Positions 5,753-13,961 of a DNA stretch of 15,906 nt are shown here, one piece after another (positions within the stretch are counted from its first letter, which is position 1; each line of letters opens with the position of its first letter). Below the pieces are notes generated by a model. That model was not told where the DNA came from, ran no database searches, and saw only the letters and a program-made list of their open reading frames with translations. Position numbers and translations under genes: made by a program. The stretch is from NCBI GenBank assembly GCA_036001225.1, contig DASYUM010000256.1:1-15906 (forward strand), written 5' to 3'. The stretch comes from DASYUM01 sp036001225. GTDB lineage: Bacteria; Methylomirabilota; Methylomirabilia; Rokubacteriales; DASRDR01.

Positions 5753-6640
5753 GTGGAGCTGGCCAGCGACCACGCCCTCGGCCTGCCGGTGGCCGCCCCC
5801 GAGCGCGGGCGCTGGAGCCGGCGCCTCCGCCGCACGCTCCGCAGCCAGGTGGTGATGATCGGCGGGCTCTTCGCCCTCCTGATCGTCGCCCTGGCGATCT
5901 TCGCTGCCGCGCTGGCCCCCTCCCCGCCCGACGAGCAGAACTTCGACCTGATCGAGACCGCCCCCGGAGCCCAGGCGCTCTTCGGCACCGACCGCTTCGG
6001 CCGGGACGTGCTCAGCCGGGTCATCTACGGCGCCCGCATCTCCCTCTACGTCGCCACGGTGTCCATCGGGGTGGCCATGCTGATCGGCGGCGCGCTGGGG
6101 CTGACGGCGGGCTACCTGGGCGGCGCCTGGGACAACGCCATCAACCGGGTCATGGACGTCTTCTTCAGCATCCCCGGGCTGCTCCTGGCCGTCGGCATTG
6201 CCGCCATGCGGGGGCCGGGGGTGAACAGCGCGGTCATCGCCATCGCGATCGTCTACACGCCGCTCTTCGCCCGGGTCATGCGGGGGCCGGTGCTGGCCGA
6301 GCGGGAGAAGGAGTACGTGGAGGCGGTGCGGGCGCTGGGCGCCACCCGGTGGGTCGTGGCCCTCAAGCACGTCCTGCCCAACGTGCTCTCGCCCTTCGTC
6401 GTGCAGGGCACCGTGGCCTTCTCGCAGGCGATCCTGATCGAGGCCTCGCTGAGCTACCTCGGCCTGTCCGCCCAGCCCCCCACCCCGTCGTGGGGGAACA
6501 TGCTCAACGAGGGCCGCACCTATCTGGAGACCGCCCCCTGGATCTCGGTCTTCCCGGGTATCGCCATCATGGTGGCCGTGCTGGCCTTCAACCTGATCGG
6601 CGACGGCCTGCGGGACATCCTGGACCCCAAGACCTCGTAA
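5753..6640 (+). CDS. ABC transporter permease, DppC/OppC type
   Basis: This 295-residue inner-membrane protein has the features of the second permease of peptide/nickel-type importers. A basic N-terminal region is followed by the first TM helix (about 33-56), then FGTDRFGRDVLSRVIYGARI at 77-96, and a membrane core with the EAA loop (EYVEAVRALGATRWVVALKH, 187-206) that docks the ATPase. SYLGLSAQPPTPSWGNML at 234-251 and a last helix near 265-285 complete the family pattern. The GTG start at 5753 is chosen because it sits at the predicted transcription start and fits the family length. It is the first gene of the operon, an unusual position since the DppB-type permease normally comes before it. 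It forms the channel together with the product of 8264-9217. The substrate cannot be read from the permease. Confidence 0.88.
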   Translation: MELASDHALGLPVAAPERGRWSRRLRRTLRSQVVMIGGLFALLIVALAIFAAALAPSPPDEQNFDLIETAPGAQALFGTDRFGRDVLSRVIYGARISLYVATVSIGVAMLIGGALGLTAGYLGGAWDNAINRVMDVFFSIPGLLLAVGIAAMRGPGVNSAVIAIAIVYTPLFARVMRGPVLAEREKEYVEAVRALGATRWVVALKHVLPNVLSPFVVQGTVAFSQAILIEASLSYLGLSAQPPTPSWGNMLNEGRTYLETAPWISVFPGIAIMVAVLAFNLIGDGLRDILDPKTS

Positions 6641-6657
6641 CGCGCAGGAGGACACCG

Positions 6658-8223
6658 ATGGACACGCTCGAGCCGCAGTCCAGCCCGATCCCGCTCAGCC
6701 GCCGCCAGCTCCTGCAGGCGGGGGGCGCCGTCCTCGGCGGCCTGGCCGCGGGACGGCTGGCTCACGCCCAGGCGCCGAAGCCGGGCGGGACCTTGGTCTC
6801 GGCCCAGACCACCGAGGCCACCGGCCTCGATCCCCAGCTCGTCCCGGCCTTCTCGCGGAGCCGGCGCTCGCCGATGATGTACAACCAGCTCGTCCGCTTC
6901 GATCCGGACATGAACCCGGTGTCGGAGCTGGCCGAGTCGTGGCAGGTGAGCCCGGACGGTCTCACCTGGACCTTCAAGCTCCGCGAGGGGGTGAAGTTCC
7001 ACGACGGCCAGGAGCTGAGCTCGGCCGACGTCAAGTTCACCTTCGACCGCCTCTTCGAGAAGTCTCCGGGCAAGTCCGACTTCATCGCCGTGGACAAGGT
7101 GGAGCCGGCCGGCAAGTACGCGGTGAAGTTCATCACCAAGGAGCCGTTCGCCGGGCTCCTGGCCGCCCTCGGTGGGTTCTGGGGCTTCATCATCAACGAG
7201 GCGGGGATCAAGAAGCACGGCGATCTCAACAAGGCCGAATCGGGCACCGGCCCCTTCATGCTGCACGACTGGAAGGTCGAGCAGCAGATGGTGCTCAAGA
7301 AACACCCCGGCTACTTCAAGAAGGGGCAGCCGTACGTGGACGAGCTGGTCCTGCGGACGATCCCCGACGAGGCGAACATCGTCGCCGCCCTCCGGACCGG
7401 CCAGATCCACCACGCCTTCATCGAGGACAACAAGAACTACAACCTCCTCAAGGAGGAGCGGTCCCTGACCGGCTACCGCAGCTCGCGGCTCGGTTACGAG
7501 TTCCTCAACATCAACGCGAGCCGCGGGCCCCTCAAGGACGTCCGGGTCCGGCAGGCGATCAGCTGGGCGGTCGACCGCCAGCAGATCATGCGGGTCGCCT
7601 CCGCCGGCTTCGGCCGGCTGACCGCGCCGGCCACCGCGCCCATGAAGGCCTGGCAGCTCCCGGAAGACCAGTGGATGCGCTACTACAAGCCCGACCTCGA
7701 CAGGGCGAAGAAGCTCCTGGCCGACGCCGGGTACGCCAGCGGGTTCACGGTGAAGCTGGGGGTGATTCCCACCTTCCCCACCATGGTGTCGGGGGCGCCG
7801 GTGGTGGCCGCCCAGCTCAAGAAGATCGGGATCACCGCAGAGATCGAGAACGTCGAATACGCGGTCTGGATCAAGCGGTGGCTGGCCAAGGACTTCGACA
7901 TGACCATGAACACCACCCCCGGCTACGCCGACCCCGATACCGCGTTCTTCCGCGCGCTGCACTCCACCAAGGGCCAGAACTGGAACAGCTGGAGCGTGCC
8001 CGAGCTGGACGCCCTCCTCGAGGAGGGTCGCCGCACGATGGACCAGCGGAAGCGCAAGGAGATCTACGATCGCATCCAGATCATGATCCTGGAGAACGTG
8101 CCGCATCTCTGGCTCTTCTCGGCCGACACCATCGACTTCACCCAGAGCGCGGTGAAGGGGTTCAAGCAGCACCCCACCACCCTGCTCTACGGCTTCGAGG
8201 GCGTCTGGCTCGAGAAGGCGTAG
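6658..8223 (+). CDS. Peptide/nickel-type ABC substrate-binding protein (SBP family 5), Tat-exported
   Basis: The 521-residue product starts with a twin-arginine signal (SRRQLLQAGGAVLGGLAAG, Arg15-Arg16) and a probable cleavage site after AHA at about residue 37, so it is likely exported folded to the periplasm. The mature part is a family 5 solute-binding protein: LAESWQVSPDGLTWTFKLRE at 91-110 with VKFHDG following is the family signature, and the later segments (RQAISWAVDRQQIM, LLADAGYASGF, NSWSVPELDALLEEGR) are the expected C-terminal blocks. It captures the solute and delivers it to the two permeases. Members carry oligopeptides, dipeptides, nickel, sugars or opines, and I cannot choose between them. 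The ATG has an AGGAGG ribosome binding site at 6646-6651, 17 bases after the preceding stop codon. An apparent longer frame from 5743 is only the permease gene read out of frame. Confidence 0.92.
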   Translation: MDTLEPQSSPIPLSRRQLLQAGGAVLGGLAAGRLAHAQAPKPGGTLVSAQTTEATGLDPQLVPAFSRSRRSPMMYNQLVRFDPDMNPVSELAESWQVSPDGLTWTFKLREGVKFHDGQELSSADVKFTFDRLFEKSPGKSDFIAVDKVEPAGKYAVKFITKEPFAGLLAALGGFWGFIINEAGIKKHGDLNKAESGTGPFMLHDWKVEQQMVLKKHPGYFKKGQPYVDELVLRTIPDEANIVAALRTGQIHHAFIEDNKNYNLLKEERSLTGYRSSRLGYEFLNINASRGPLKDVRVRQAISWAVDRQQIMRVASAGFGRLTAPATAPMKAWQLPEDQWMRYYKPDLDRAKKLLADAGYASGFTVKLGVIPTFPTMVSGAPVVAAQLKKIGITAEIENVEYAVWIKRWLAKDFDMTMNTTPGYADPDTAFFRALHSTKGQNWNSWSVPELDALLEEGRRTMDQRKRKEIYDRIQIMILENVPHLWLFSADTIDFTQSAVKGFKQHPTTLLYGFEGVWLEKA

Positions 8224-8263
8224 CGTCCGGGTGACCGAGCGCGGCGTCCGCGGCTGAGCGACG

Positions 8264-9217
8264 ATGGGGCGCTACCTCGTCGTCCGGCTCTACTCGATGG
8301 CCCTCACCCTGCTCGGGCTGACCGTCCTGATCTTCCTGATGCTGCGCCTCATTCCGGGGACGGTCGTCGAGCAGATGATCGGCGCCGATGCCGTCGTCAG
8401 CCAGGGCATGGTCGAGCAGCTCAAGCGCTTCTTCGGCCTCGACCAGCCCTGGCACGTCCAGTACGGGCGCTGGCTCCTCCAGCTCCTGCAGGGCGACCTC
8501 GGGACCTCGTGGCGGACCGGGAAGCCGGTGCTCCACCTGATCCTGGAGCGCCTGCCCGTCACCCTGGAGCTGACCGTCCTGGCCGTCGGCTTTTCCCTCG
8601 CCCTGGGGCTGGCCGCCGGCATCGTCTCGGCGGTCGCGCGCGACAGCGCGCTCGATCACGCCGCCCGGGTGGGATCGCTCCTCGGCCTCTCCGTCCCCGT
8701 CTTCTGGCAGGGGACGATGCTGATCCTCTTCTTCTCCCTCTACCTGCGCTGGATGCCGCCGGTGGTGTGGGTCGATCTGCTCACCGATCCCCGGCGCAAC
8801 CTCACCATCATGCTCCTCCCCGCTCTCTGCCTGGGCACGGCCAGCGCCGCCAACATCGCCCGCACCACCCGCGCCTGCATGCTCGACGTGCTCCGGTCGG
8901 ACTACGTCCGCACCGCCTCCGCCAAGGGGCTGGCCAGCGGCGCCATCGTGCTGAAGCACACGCTCAAGAACGCGCTCATCCCCATCGTCACGGTGGCCGG
9001 CCTGCAGGTCGGCTTCCTGCTCGGCGGGACCGTGGTGGTGGAGGAGGTCTTCACGCTGCCGGGGGTCGGGCGACTCGTGCTGTGGTCGATCTACCAGCGG
9101 GATTACCCCTTGACGCAGAGCACGATTCTCTTCATCGCGCTCCTGTTCATGACCGTGAACCTGCTGGTCGACCTGATGTACGGCTATCTCGAGCCGCGGA
9201 TCCGCTACACCGCCTGA
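8264..9217 (+). CDS. ABC transporter permease, DppB/OppB type
   Basis: The 317-residue protein opens with the DppB hallmark (GRYLVVRLYSMALTLLGLTV, then FLMLRLIPG at 24-32), followed by FFGLDQPWHVQYGRWL at 56-71 and GDLGTSW at 77-83. It has about six TM helices, with the EAA loop at 213-240 (DYVRTASAKGLASGAIVLKH) and VVVEEVFTLPGVGRL at 257-271. It should pair with the DppC-type permease to form the membrane channel. It starts 40 bases after the binding-protein stop; the ribosome binding site is weak, and the family's usual N-terminus supports ATG 8264. Neither ATPase gene of the system follows; a TPR protein gene does. Confidence 0.9.
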   Translation: MGRYLVVRLYSMALTLLGLTVLIFLMLRLIPGTVVEQMIGADAVVSQGMVEQLKRFFGLDQPWHVQYGRWLLQLLQGDLGTSWRTGKPVLHLILERLPVTLELTVLAVGFSLALGLAAGIVSAVARDSALDHAARVGSLLGLSVPVFWQGTMLILFFSLYLRWMPPVVWVDLLTDPRRNLTIMLLPALCLGTASAANIARTTRACMLDVLRSDYVRTASAKGLASGAIVLKHTLKNALIPIVTVAGLQVGFLLGGTVVVEEVFTLPGVGRLVLWSIYQRDYPLTQSTILFIALLFMTVNLLVDLMYGYLEPRIRYTA

Positions 9218-9227
9218 AGGAGGACCC

Positions 9228-10880
9228 ATGCCAACCATGACACGACCGATGATTCTCCTCGCCGCCGGCCTGGCCGCCGGGGTGCTGACCTGGTCGAGTG
9301 CGGGCGCCCAATATCAACACCAGGGGGCGCCGGGCACCGAGCGGCTGGGCCAGGTCAACTTCCTGACCTCCTGCGCCCCGGCCGTCCAGCCCCAGTTCGA
9401 CCGCGCGCTGGCGCTGCTCCACTCGTTCTGGTTCAGCGAGGCCATCAAGGGCTTCAACGCGGTCGCCCAGGCCGATCCGTCCTGCGGCATCGCCCACTGG
9501 GGCGCGGCCATGGCGTGGCTCGGCAATCCGCTCGCTGGGCCTCCCACGCCGCGGGGGCTCCAGGAGGGCTCGGCCGCGGTGGCCCGGGCTCGGGCGGCCG
9601 GCGCCAAGAGCCCGCGCGAGCTGGACTACATCGCGGCCATCGAGACCTTCTACAAGGACCATGACCGGATCGATCACCGGACGCGGGCCGTGGCCTACGA
9701 GAAGGCCATGGAAGCGCTGAGCCAGCGCTACCCCCAGGACCGCGAGGCCGCCATCTTCTATGCGCTGGCCCTGAACATCACGCTGAACCCCGCCGACAAG
9801 ACCTACGCCAACCAGCTCAAGGCATCCGGCATCCTCGAGAAGGCCTTCGCCGAGCAGCCGGACCACCCCGGCGTCGCCCACTACCTGATCCACAGCTACG
9901 ACTTCCCGTCCATCGCGCCCAAGGGGGTCACCGCCGCCCGGCGCTACGCCGGGATCGCGCCGTCGGCCCCCCACGCGCTCCACATGCCGTCGCACATCTT
10001 CACCCGGCTCGGCTACTGGCAGGAATCGATCGACACCAACCGGCGGTCGGTGGAGGCGGCCAAGGACGAGCTGCGCCAGGCCAAGCTGGAGGCCGGCTCC
10101 TACAACGCGCTCCACGCCATGGATTACATCGTGTACGCGGCCTTGCAGCTCGCCAAGGACGGCGAGGCCCGGGCGGTGGTCGAGGAGGTCCGCCGGCTGG
10201 ACAAGATCGACTCCGAGCTGTTCGCGGCCGCCTTCGCCCTGGCCGCCATCCCGGCCCGTTATGCGCTGGAGCGCCGGCAGTGGGCCGCGGCGGTGGACCT
10301 GCCGCTCCATCCGCCGAGCCTCTCGTGGGCGAAGTTCCCGCAGGCGGAGGCCATCGTGTGGTTCGGCCGCGGGCTGGGCGCGGCGCGGGGGGGCAACGTC
10401 GCTGCCGCCCGCACCGCCCTGACCCGTCTGGAAGCGCTGCGCGACGGACTGGCCGCGGCCAAGAACGCCTACTGGGCCGAGCAGGCCGAGATCCAGCGGC
10501 TCGGCGTGGCGGGCTGGATCGCGCGGGCCGAGGGGCGGAGCGACGAGGCGCTGGCGCTCCTGCGCCAGGCCGCCGACCGCGAGGACGCCACCGAGAAGCA
10601 TCCGGTGACCCCCGGCGCCATTCAGCCGGCCCGGGAGATGCTCGGCGAGATCCTGCTGGAGGTCGGCCAGCCGGCGGCCGCCCTGGCCGAGTTCGAGGCA
10701 TCGCAGAAGACGGACCCCAGCCGCTTCCTGGGCCTGGCCGGGGCGGCCCGGGCGGCCGAGCTGGCCGGGAACCAGGCCAAGGCGAAGGGTTACTACCAGC
10801 AGCTCATCGAGCTGGCGAAGACCGCCGACACCGAGCGCCCCGAAGTCGCCCGCGCCCGCGCGTTCGTCTCCTCGAACTGA
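9228..10880 (+). CDS. Secreted tetratricopeptide-repeat protein of unknown function
   Basis: This 550-residue protein has an N-terminal signal peptide (hydrophobic core about 8-21, likely cut after AGA at 25-27) and then helical repeats. Typical TPR units can be seen at about 55-85, 435-450 and 470-535 (for example LGEILLEVGQPAAALAEFEA). The middle carries a histidine-rich conserved-looking block: HPGVAHYLIHSYD at 213-225, HALHMPSHIF at 249-258 and ALHAMDYIVYA at 294-304. Spaced histidines of this kind could bind a metal ion, but that is only a suggestion. The gene starts 10 bases after the permease stop with AAGGAGG at 9217-9223, so it is the last gene of the transport operon and is probably co-expressed. 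It could help collect substrate in the periplasm, or be unrelated to transport. I do not recognise a named family beyond TPR. Confidence 0.8.
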   Translation: MPTMTRPMILLAAGLAAGVLTWSSAGAQYQHQGAPGTERLGQVNFLTSCAPAVQPQFDRALALLHSFWFSEAIKGFNAVAQADPSCGIAHWGAAMAWLGNPLAGPPTPRGLQEGSAAVARARAAGAKSPRELDYIAAIETFYKDHDRIDHRTRAVAYEKAMEALSQRYPQDREAAIFYALALNITLNPADKTYANQLKASGILEKAFAEQPDHPGVAHYLIHSYDFPSIAPKGVTAARRYAGIAPSAPHALHMPSHIFTRLGYWQESIDTNRRSVEAAKDELRQAKLEAGSYNALHAMDYIVYAALQLAKDGEARAVVEEVRRLDKIDSELFAAAFALAAIPARYALERRQWAAAVDLPLHPPSLSWAKFPQAEAIVWFGRGLGAARGGNVAAARTALTRLEALRDGLAAAKNAYWAEQAEIQRLGVAGWIARAEGRSDEALALLRQAADREDATEKHPVTPGAIQPAREMLGEILLEVGQPAAALAEFEASQKTDPSRFLGLAGAARAAELAGNQAKAKGYYQQLIELAKTADTERPEVARARAFVSSN

Positions 10881-10893
10881 TCGGGCCGGTTCC

Positions 10894-10922
10894 GCCCCCG
10901 CGGGCGTGACGCCCGCGGGGGC
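10894..10922. terminator. Strong GC hairpin after the transport operon
   Basis: A perfect 13-bp inverted repeat (GCCCCCGCGGGCG, loop TGA, then its complement) begins 13 bases after the stop of the TPR gene and lies between two convergent genes. No T-run follows on either strand, so it is a plausible but not classical intrinsic terminator, usable from either direction. Confidence 0.6.
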
Positions 10923-11012
10923 TCCTCGGCCTCGACGAACGCGGCGAGGAGCCGCCGGCGCGCGTCGCCTCCTGCGGAGACGCTGCGCCTCCGCCGAGAC
11001 CGGCGCACGACC

Positions 11013-12479
11013 TCATTCCTCCGCACGATCGAGCTGACGCTTGAGCCGGGCCATGTAGTTGTCGAGAGCCTTGGCGTTCGGCGCATAGCGTCTGGCCCGC
11101 TCGAAGGCGCCGAGCGCGGCGCTCGAATCGCCTCGCCGCTGCAAATCGACCCCGACGCGAGCGTGGTAGAGGAAGAGGATCCCGGAGCGTCCGGCCGCCG
11201 CCCACATGAGCACGGCCGCCAGCCCCGTCGCGAGGGCGTGGCGGAAGGCCACCTGCGGGCGCCGCCGAACGAGCAGGATCACGCTCGCGGCCACCAGCGC
11301 GGAGGCCGCCAGAACGCTCACGGTCTGCGCCCCGGGCAAATCGAGCGCACGACCGCTGGCCACGACGACACCAGCCGCCCCGATGACGGCAACGGATGTC
11401 AGCCCGATCCCCCGCAGCCGAGCGCGGCCGAGAGCGTCCTGCCCCACCGCCGCCAGGCGTGTCGCGGGCCGGTAGACGAGGGCGCCGAGTTTCCACAAGA
11501 GGGAGCTCGGGAGCAAGTAGACGCACGCGAGAACGATCATGTAATAGCTGAACCAGCCGATCTGAAGCGGGAGGGCCACCTCGGTGAGGACGTGGAAGCT
11601 CACCGCGCCGAGGAACGCGAGCCACGTGATCGTCCGGAGCCACGGGCGGCGTCTCTGATCGAGAACGACCGCCAGCGCGAACCCCGCCGCGATCAGGCAC
11701 TCCAGGGCAAACACGCCCAGTCCCTGCATGGCCCAGAGCATCCCCGGTGGCACACCGACGCCCGCCAGCCACGCGGCGATGGGTCCGAGAGACGCCCCGC
11801 CGAGCCCCCGCAATACCCCTCCCGCCCGCCACTCCGTGTCCCACTTGGTCACGGCCGTGTAGGCGTACACGATGCCGATGTTCACGCCGAGCAGCGCGTA
11901 GCCCCACGAACTGACCGTCAGCGTGCCGGCCGGCCGGGCCCGCCGGCGGCGGCCGACGGCAGGCTCCGCATCGATGGCAAACAGATCACGCGCGCGGAGA
12001 CGCGGGAAGAAGACGAACGTCATCAGGACCAACGACAGGAAGTAATGGTGCTGGAAGCCGTCCTGAAAGCTCATCGCCCACGCGTAGGTGTACAGAACGG
12101 CCAGGAGCGCGCGCGGCCAGCGACCCGCGTTGGTGAAGGCGCACCACAGGGCCAGCAGGCCGACCGCGAGCATCAGGCCCACGTAGAGGCCGGGGCTCGG
12201 CAGCGGCTGGAGGGCGTCGAGCCACTGGAAGTGCGCCACGCCGAACCCGCCGGCGCCGTATTGGCCGCCGGCGGGGACCCGGTGCAGCCAGCCGTCGAAG
12301 GCGAGCACGCAGAGCAGCACTTTCACGAGGAGGTAGGGCCGAACCGCCGCGATCCCGCCGAACCAGTAGTGATCCCAGGCGGCGATCAGCGGAGCGTGAA
12401 GCCTCCCGGCGGCCGGCCCGGACATCGCCTCCGGCCGCACGCCGGCTGGCCCTTTCCCACGGCTCACTGCGTCGGTCAC
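11013..12479 (-). CDS. HTTM / vitamin K-dependent gamma-carboxylase-like membrane protein with C-terminal TPR
   Basis: The 488-residue protein is dominated by membrane helices. The first part (about 30-330 from the GTG) matches the HTTM domain related to vitamin K-dependent gamma-carboxylase: WDHYWFGGIAAVRPYLLVK at 35-53, SFQDGFQHHYFLSLVLMTFV at 137-156, TKWDTEWRAGGVLRG at 211-225 and SFHVLTEVALPLQIGWFSYY at 294-313. Two or three more TM helices follow (about 358-375, 386-404, 418-438), and then a soluble tail with one TPR-like unit (HARVGVDLQRRGDSSAALGAFERARRYAPN, 439-468). The bacterial function of HTTM proteins is poorly known. The upstream gene ends within this start (GTGA overlap at 12476-12479), so the two are translationally coupled. 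ATG at complement 12423-12425, behind GGAGG with only two bases of spacing, is an alternative giving 470 residues. Helix boundaries are estimates made by eye. Confidence 0.75.
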   Translation of the reverse strand: MTDAVSRGKGPAGVRPEAMSGPAAGRLHAPLIAAWDHYWFGGIAAVRPYLLVKVLLCVLAFDGWLHRVPAGGQYGAGGFGVAHFQWLDALQPLPSPGLYVGLMLAVGLLALWCAFTNAGRWPRALLAVLYTYAWAMSFQDGFQHHYFLSLVLMTFVFFPRLRARDLFAIDAEPAVGRRRRARPAGTLTVSSWGYALLGVNIGIVYAYTAVTKWDTEWRAGGVLRGLGGASLGPIAAWLAGVGVPPGMLWAMQGLGVFALECLIAAGFALAVVLDQRRRPWLRTITWLAFLGAVSFHVLTEVALPLQIGWFSYYMIVLACVYLLPSSLLWKLGALVYRPATRLAAVGQDALGRARLRGIGLTSVAVIGAAGVVVASGRALDLPGAQTVSVLAASALVAASVILLVRRRPQVAFRHALATGLAAVLMWAAAGRSGILFLYHARVGVDLQRRGDSSAALGAFERARRYAPNAKALDNYMARLKRQLDRAEE

Positions 12480-12943
12480 GGCGTGGTGAATGCGCCGGTG
12501 CCGCAGTCGAACCGGAGATCGACCGCCGGGATCCGGCCGGGCGGCGCGACCGGGCACGCGCGGACGAACTCCAGCGCCGCCAGCGACGGATCGCCCTGAC
12601 AGCGCGTCCGGAGGAACTTCTCGACGACGGATCGCCGGTTCTTCGTGAGCTGATAGACCCATTCGCGATGGAGAGTCCGGTTCAGGTTGATCTGGCCGGC
12701 GGGCCTGGTGCCGCCACCCGGCTGCGACCGGAACTCGGTCACCGACACGCTGCAGTTCTTGTGAAGCAGCCAGACGCCCGAAAACATGCGCCAGGTGAAC
12801 CGCTCCTCCTCCGGGTCGCCGCCGAGGTAGTAGGAGAGCGGGACCGCGAGCTGCCATAGCAGCCACGAGATGATGAACACGCTGATGATCACGCGAGCCG
12901 GCCCCGCCGGCGGGGAGGCAAAAGCGTCCCCCGACACGCTCAT
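12476..12943 (-). CDS. Small one-TM protein paired with the HTTM protein
   Basis: This 155-residue protein has a short N-terminal tail, one membrane helix at about residues 18-40 (VIISVFIISWLLWQLAVPLS) and an outside domain. ERFTWRMF at 47-54, right after the helix, resembles the FSWRMM stretch that follows the membrane part of gamma-glutamyl carboxylases. The remaining domain has four cysteines (64, 115, 130, 147) that could form disulfides. It overlaps the HTTM gene by four bases, so the pair probably makes one complex: a split version of a carboxylase-like protein. The ATG at complement 12941-12943 is chosen because the TM follows at the usual distance. A GTG at 13046-13048 would add a low-complexity 35-residue leader, and neither start has a strong ribosome binding site. 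The function is not established. Confidence 0.65.
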   Translation of the reverse strand: MSVSGDAFASPPAGPARVIISVFIISWLLWQLAVPLSYYLGGDPEEERFTWRMFSGVWLLHKNCSVSVTEFRSQPGGGTRPAGQINLNRTLHREWVYQLTKNRRSVVEKFLRTRCQGDPSLAALEFVRACPVAPPGRIPAVDLRFDCGTGAFTTP

Positions 12944-13211
12944 GGTGCCAGGTGGACCGGGTTGGTCCGGGTGGCGCGCGCCTTCCTCGACGGTCACGCC
13001 AGACCGAGGATCCGAAACGGACCGGCTAGGCCGCGAACGCCGGGTCACGCTCAGGCACTACTCATCCGCGGGGATGTCGCCACTCGATGGGCAGCACGGT
13101 GCCCCGCGCGCCCTCGACCTCGGCTGGCGTGCCGGCGAACCGTGCGACGCCGTATCCCATGACCCGGAGTCCCGTCCAAGGATCTTGGCCAGTGACCCTA
13201 CCACAAATCGG
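12944..13211. other. Gap between livF and the HTTM pair
   Basis: No credible gene is seen in these 268 bases on either strand. A 32-codon minus-strand ORF (complement 13062-13160) has coding-like composition but no ribosome binding site. No strong promoter for the downstream pair stands out. A TAGGGT hexamer on the minus strand near the livF end is the only candidate -10, so read-through from liv is possible. Confidence 0.5.
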
Positions 13212-13961
13212 TCAGGTCCAAACCGGGCCGGCCGGCGACTGGCCGAGGTAGGCGCCCGCCACCTGGGGGTCGCGCGCGAGCTCGTCGGCACGACCGGCCA
13301 GCACGATCCGGCCGTGCTCGAGGACGTACCCCCGGTCGGCGATGCCGAGAGCGGTCTCCGCCATCTGCTCGACGACCAGGAGCGTGAGGCCCTCCGCGCG
13401 GAGACGGGCGAGCGTCGCGAAGAGCTCGCGGACAAGGCGCGGGGCGAGCCCCAGCGACGGCTCGTCCAGCAGGAGGAGCCGCGGCCGCGCCATCAGGCCA
13501 CGCGCGAGCGCCAGCATCTGCTGCTCGCCGCCGGAGAGCGTCCCCGCGAGCTGGTGCCGGCGCTCGCGCAGGATCGGAAACCGGTCGAGCTGGCGCTCGA
13601 GGTCTTCGGGGACGCCGGCCTTCGGGCGCGCGTAGGTCCCGAGACGGAGGTTGTCGAGGACCGTCTGGTCGGGGAACACGAGCCGGCCCTCGGGGACGAG
13701 CGCGACCCCGTTCCGGGCGACCCAGTGGACGGGCCGGCCCGCAATGTCGCGCCCCTCGAACCGGATGGCGCCGGCTCGCGGGGCGACGAGCCCGGCCACG
13801 GTCTTGAGCGTGGTCGTCTTGCCCGCCCCGTTGGCACCGATGATCACCACGATCTCGCCGCGGGCGACCTCGAACGACACCCCGCTCACGACCTCCATCC
13901 GCCCGTAGGCGGCCGTGAGGTCGCTGACGACGAGCAGAGGCTCGGCGGCGCCCACCGTCAC
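13212..13961 (-). CDS. livF: Branched-chain amino acid ABC transporter ATPase LivF
   Basis: The 249-residue ATPase has Walker A GANGAGKT at 42-49, the LivF-specific EGRLVFPDQTVLDNLRLG at 91-108, signature LSGGEQQ at 142-148, Walker B LLLLDEPSLGL at 162-172, and VEQ at 197-199 in place of the usual switch histidine, as is normal in LivF. It is cytoplasmic and works as a pair with the LivG-type ATPase to drive uptake of leucine, isoleucine, valine or related compounds. The GTG start at complement 13959-13961 overlaps the stop of the livM-livG fusion (GTGA), which fixes the start and implies coupled translation. A much longer apparent frame reaching 15323 is the fusion gene read out of frame. 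It is the last gene of the liv operon on this side. Confidence 0.93.
   Translation of the reverse strand: MTVGAAEPLLVVSDLTAAYGRMEVVSGVSFEVARGEIVVIIGANGAGKTTTLKTVAGLVAPRAGAIRFEGRDIAGRPVHWVARNGVALVPEGRLVFPDQTVLDNLRLGTYARPKAGVPEDLERQLDRFPILRERRHQLAGTLSGGEQQMLALARGLMARPRLLLLDEPSLGLAPRLVRELFATLARLRAEGLTLLVVEQMAETALGIADRGYVLEHGRIVLAGRADELARDPQVAGAYLGQSPAGPVWT

Noticed and set aside
5743..6657. An open frame running into the substrate-binding protein, suggesting a larger fusion
   Set aside because: This stretch is the DppC-type permease in another frame. The binding protein has its own ribosome binding site, ATG and Tat signal at 6658.
12480..12866. An N-terminal extension of the HTTM gene to position 12866
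   Set aside because: This part overlaps the small TM protein gene, which has the more convincing protein sequence, and it lacks membrane character.
13062..13160. A 32-codon minus-strand ORF (starts MGYGVARFAGTPAEVEG) between livF and the HTTM pair
   Set aside because: The composition looks coding and the frame is open for some way upstream, but there is no ribosome binding site and I recognise no family. It could be a gene remnant; a protein search of the longer open frame would decide.
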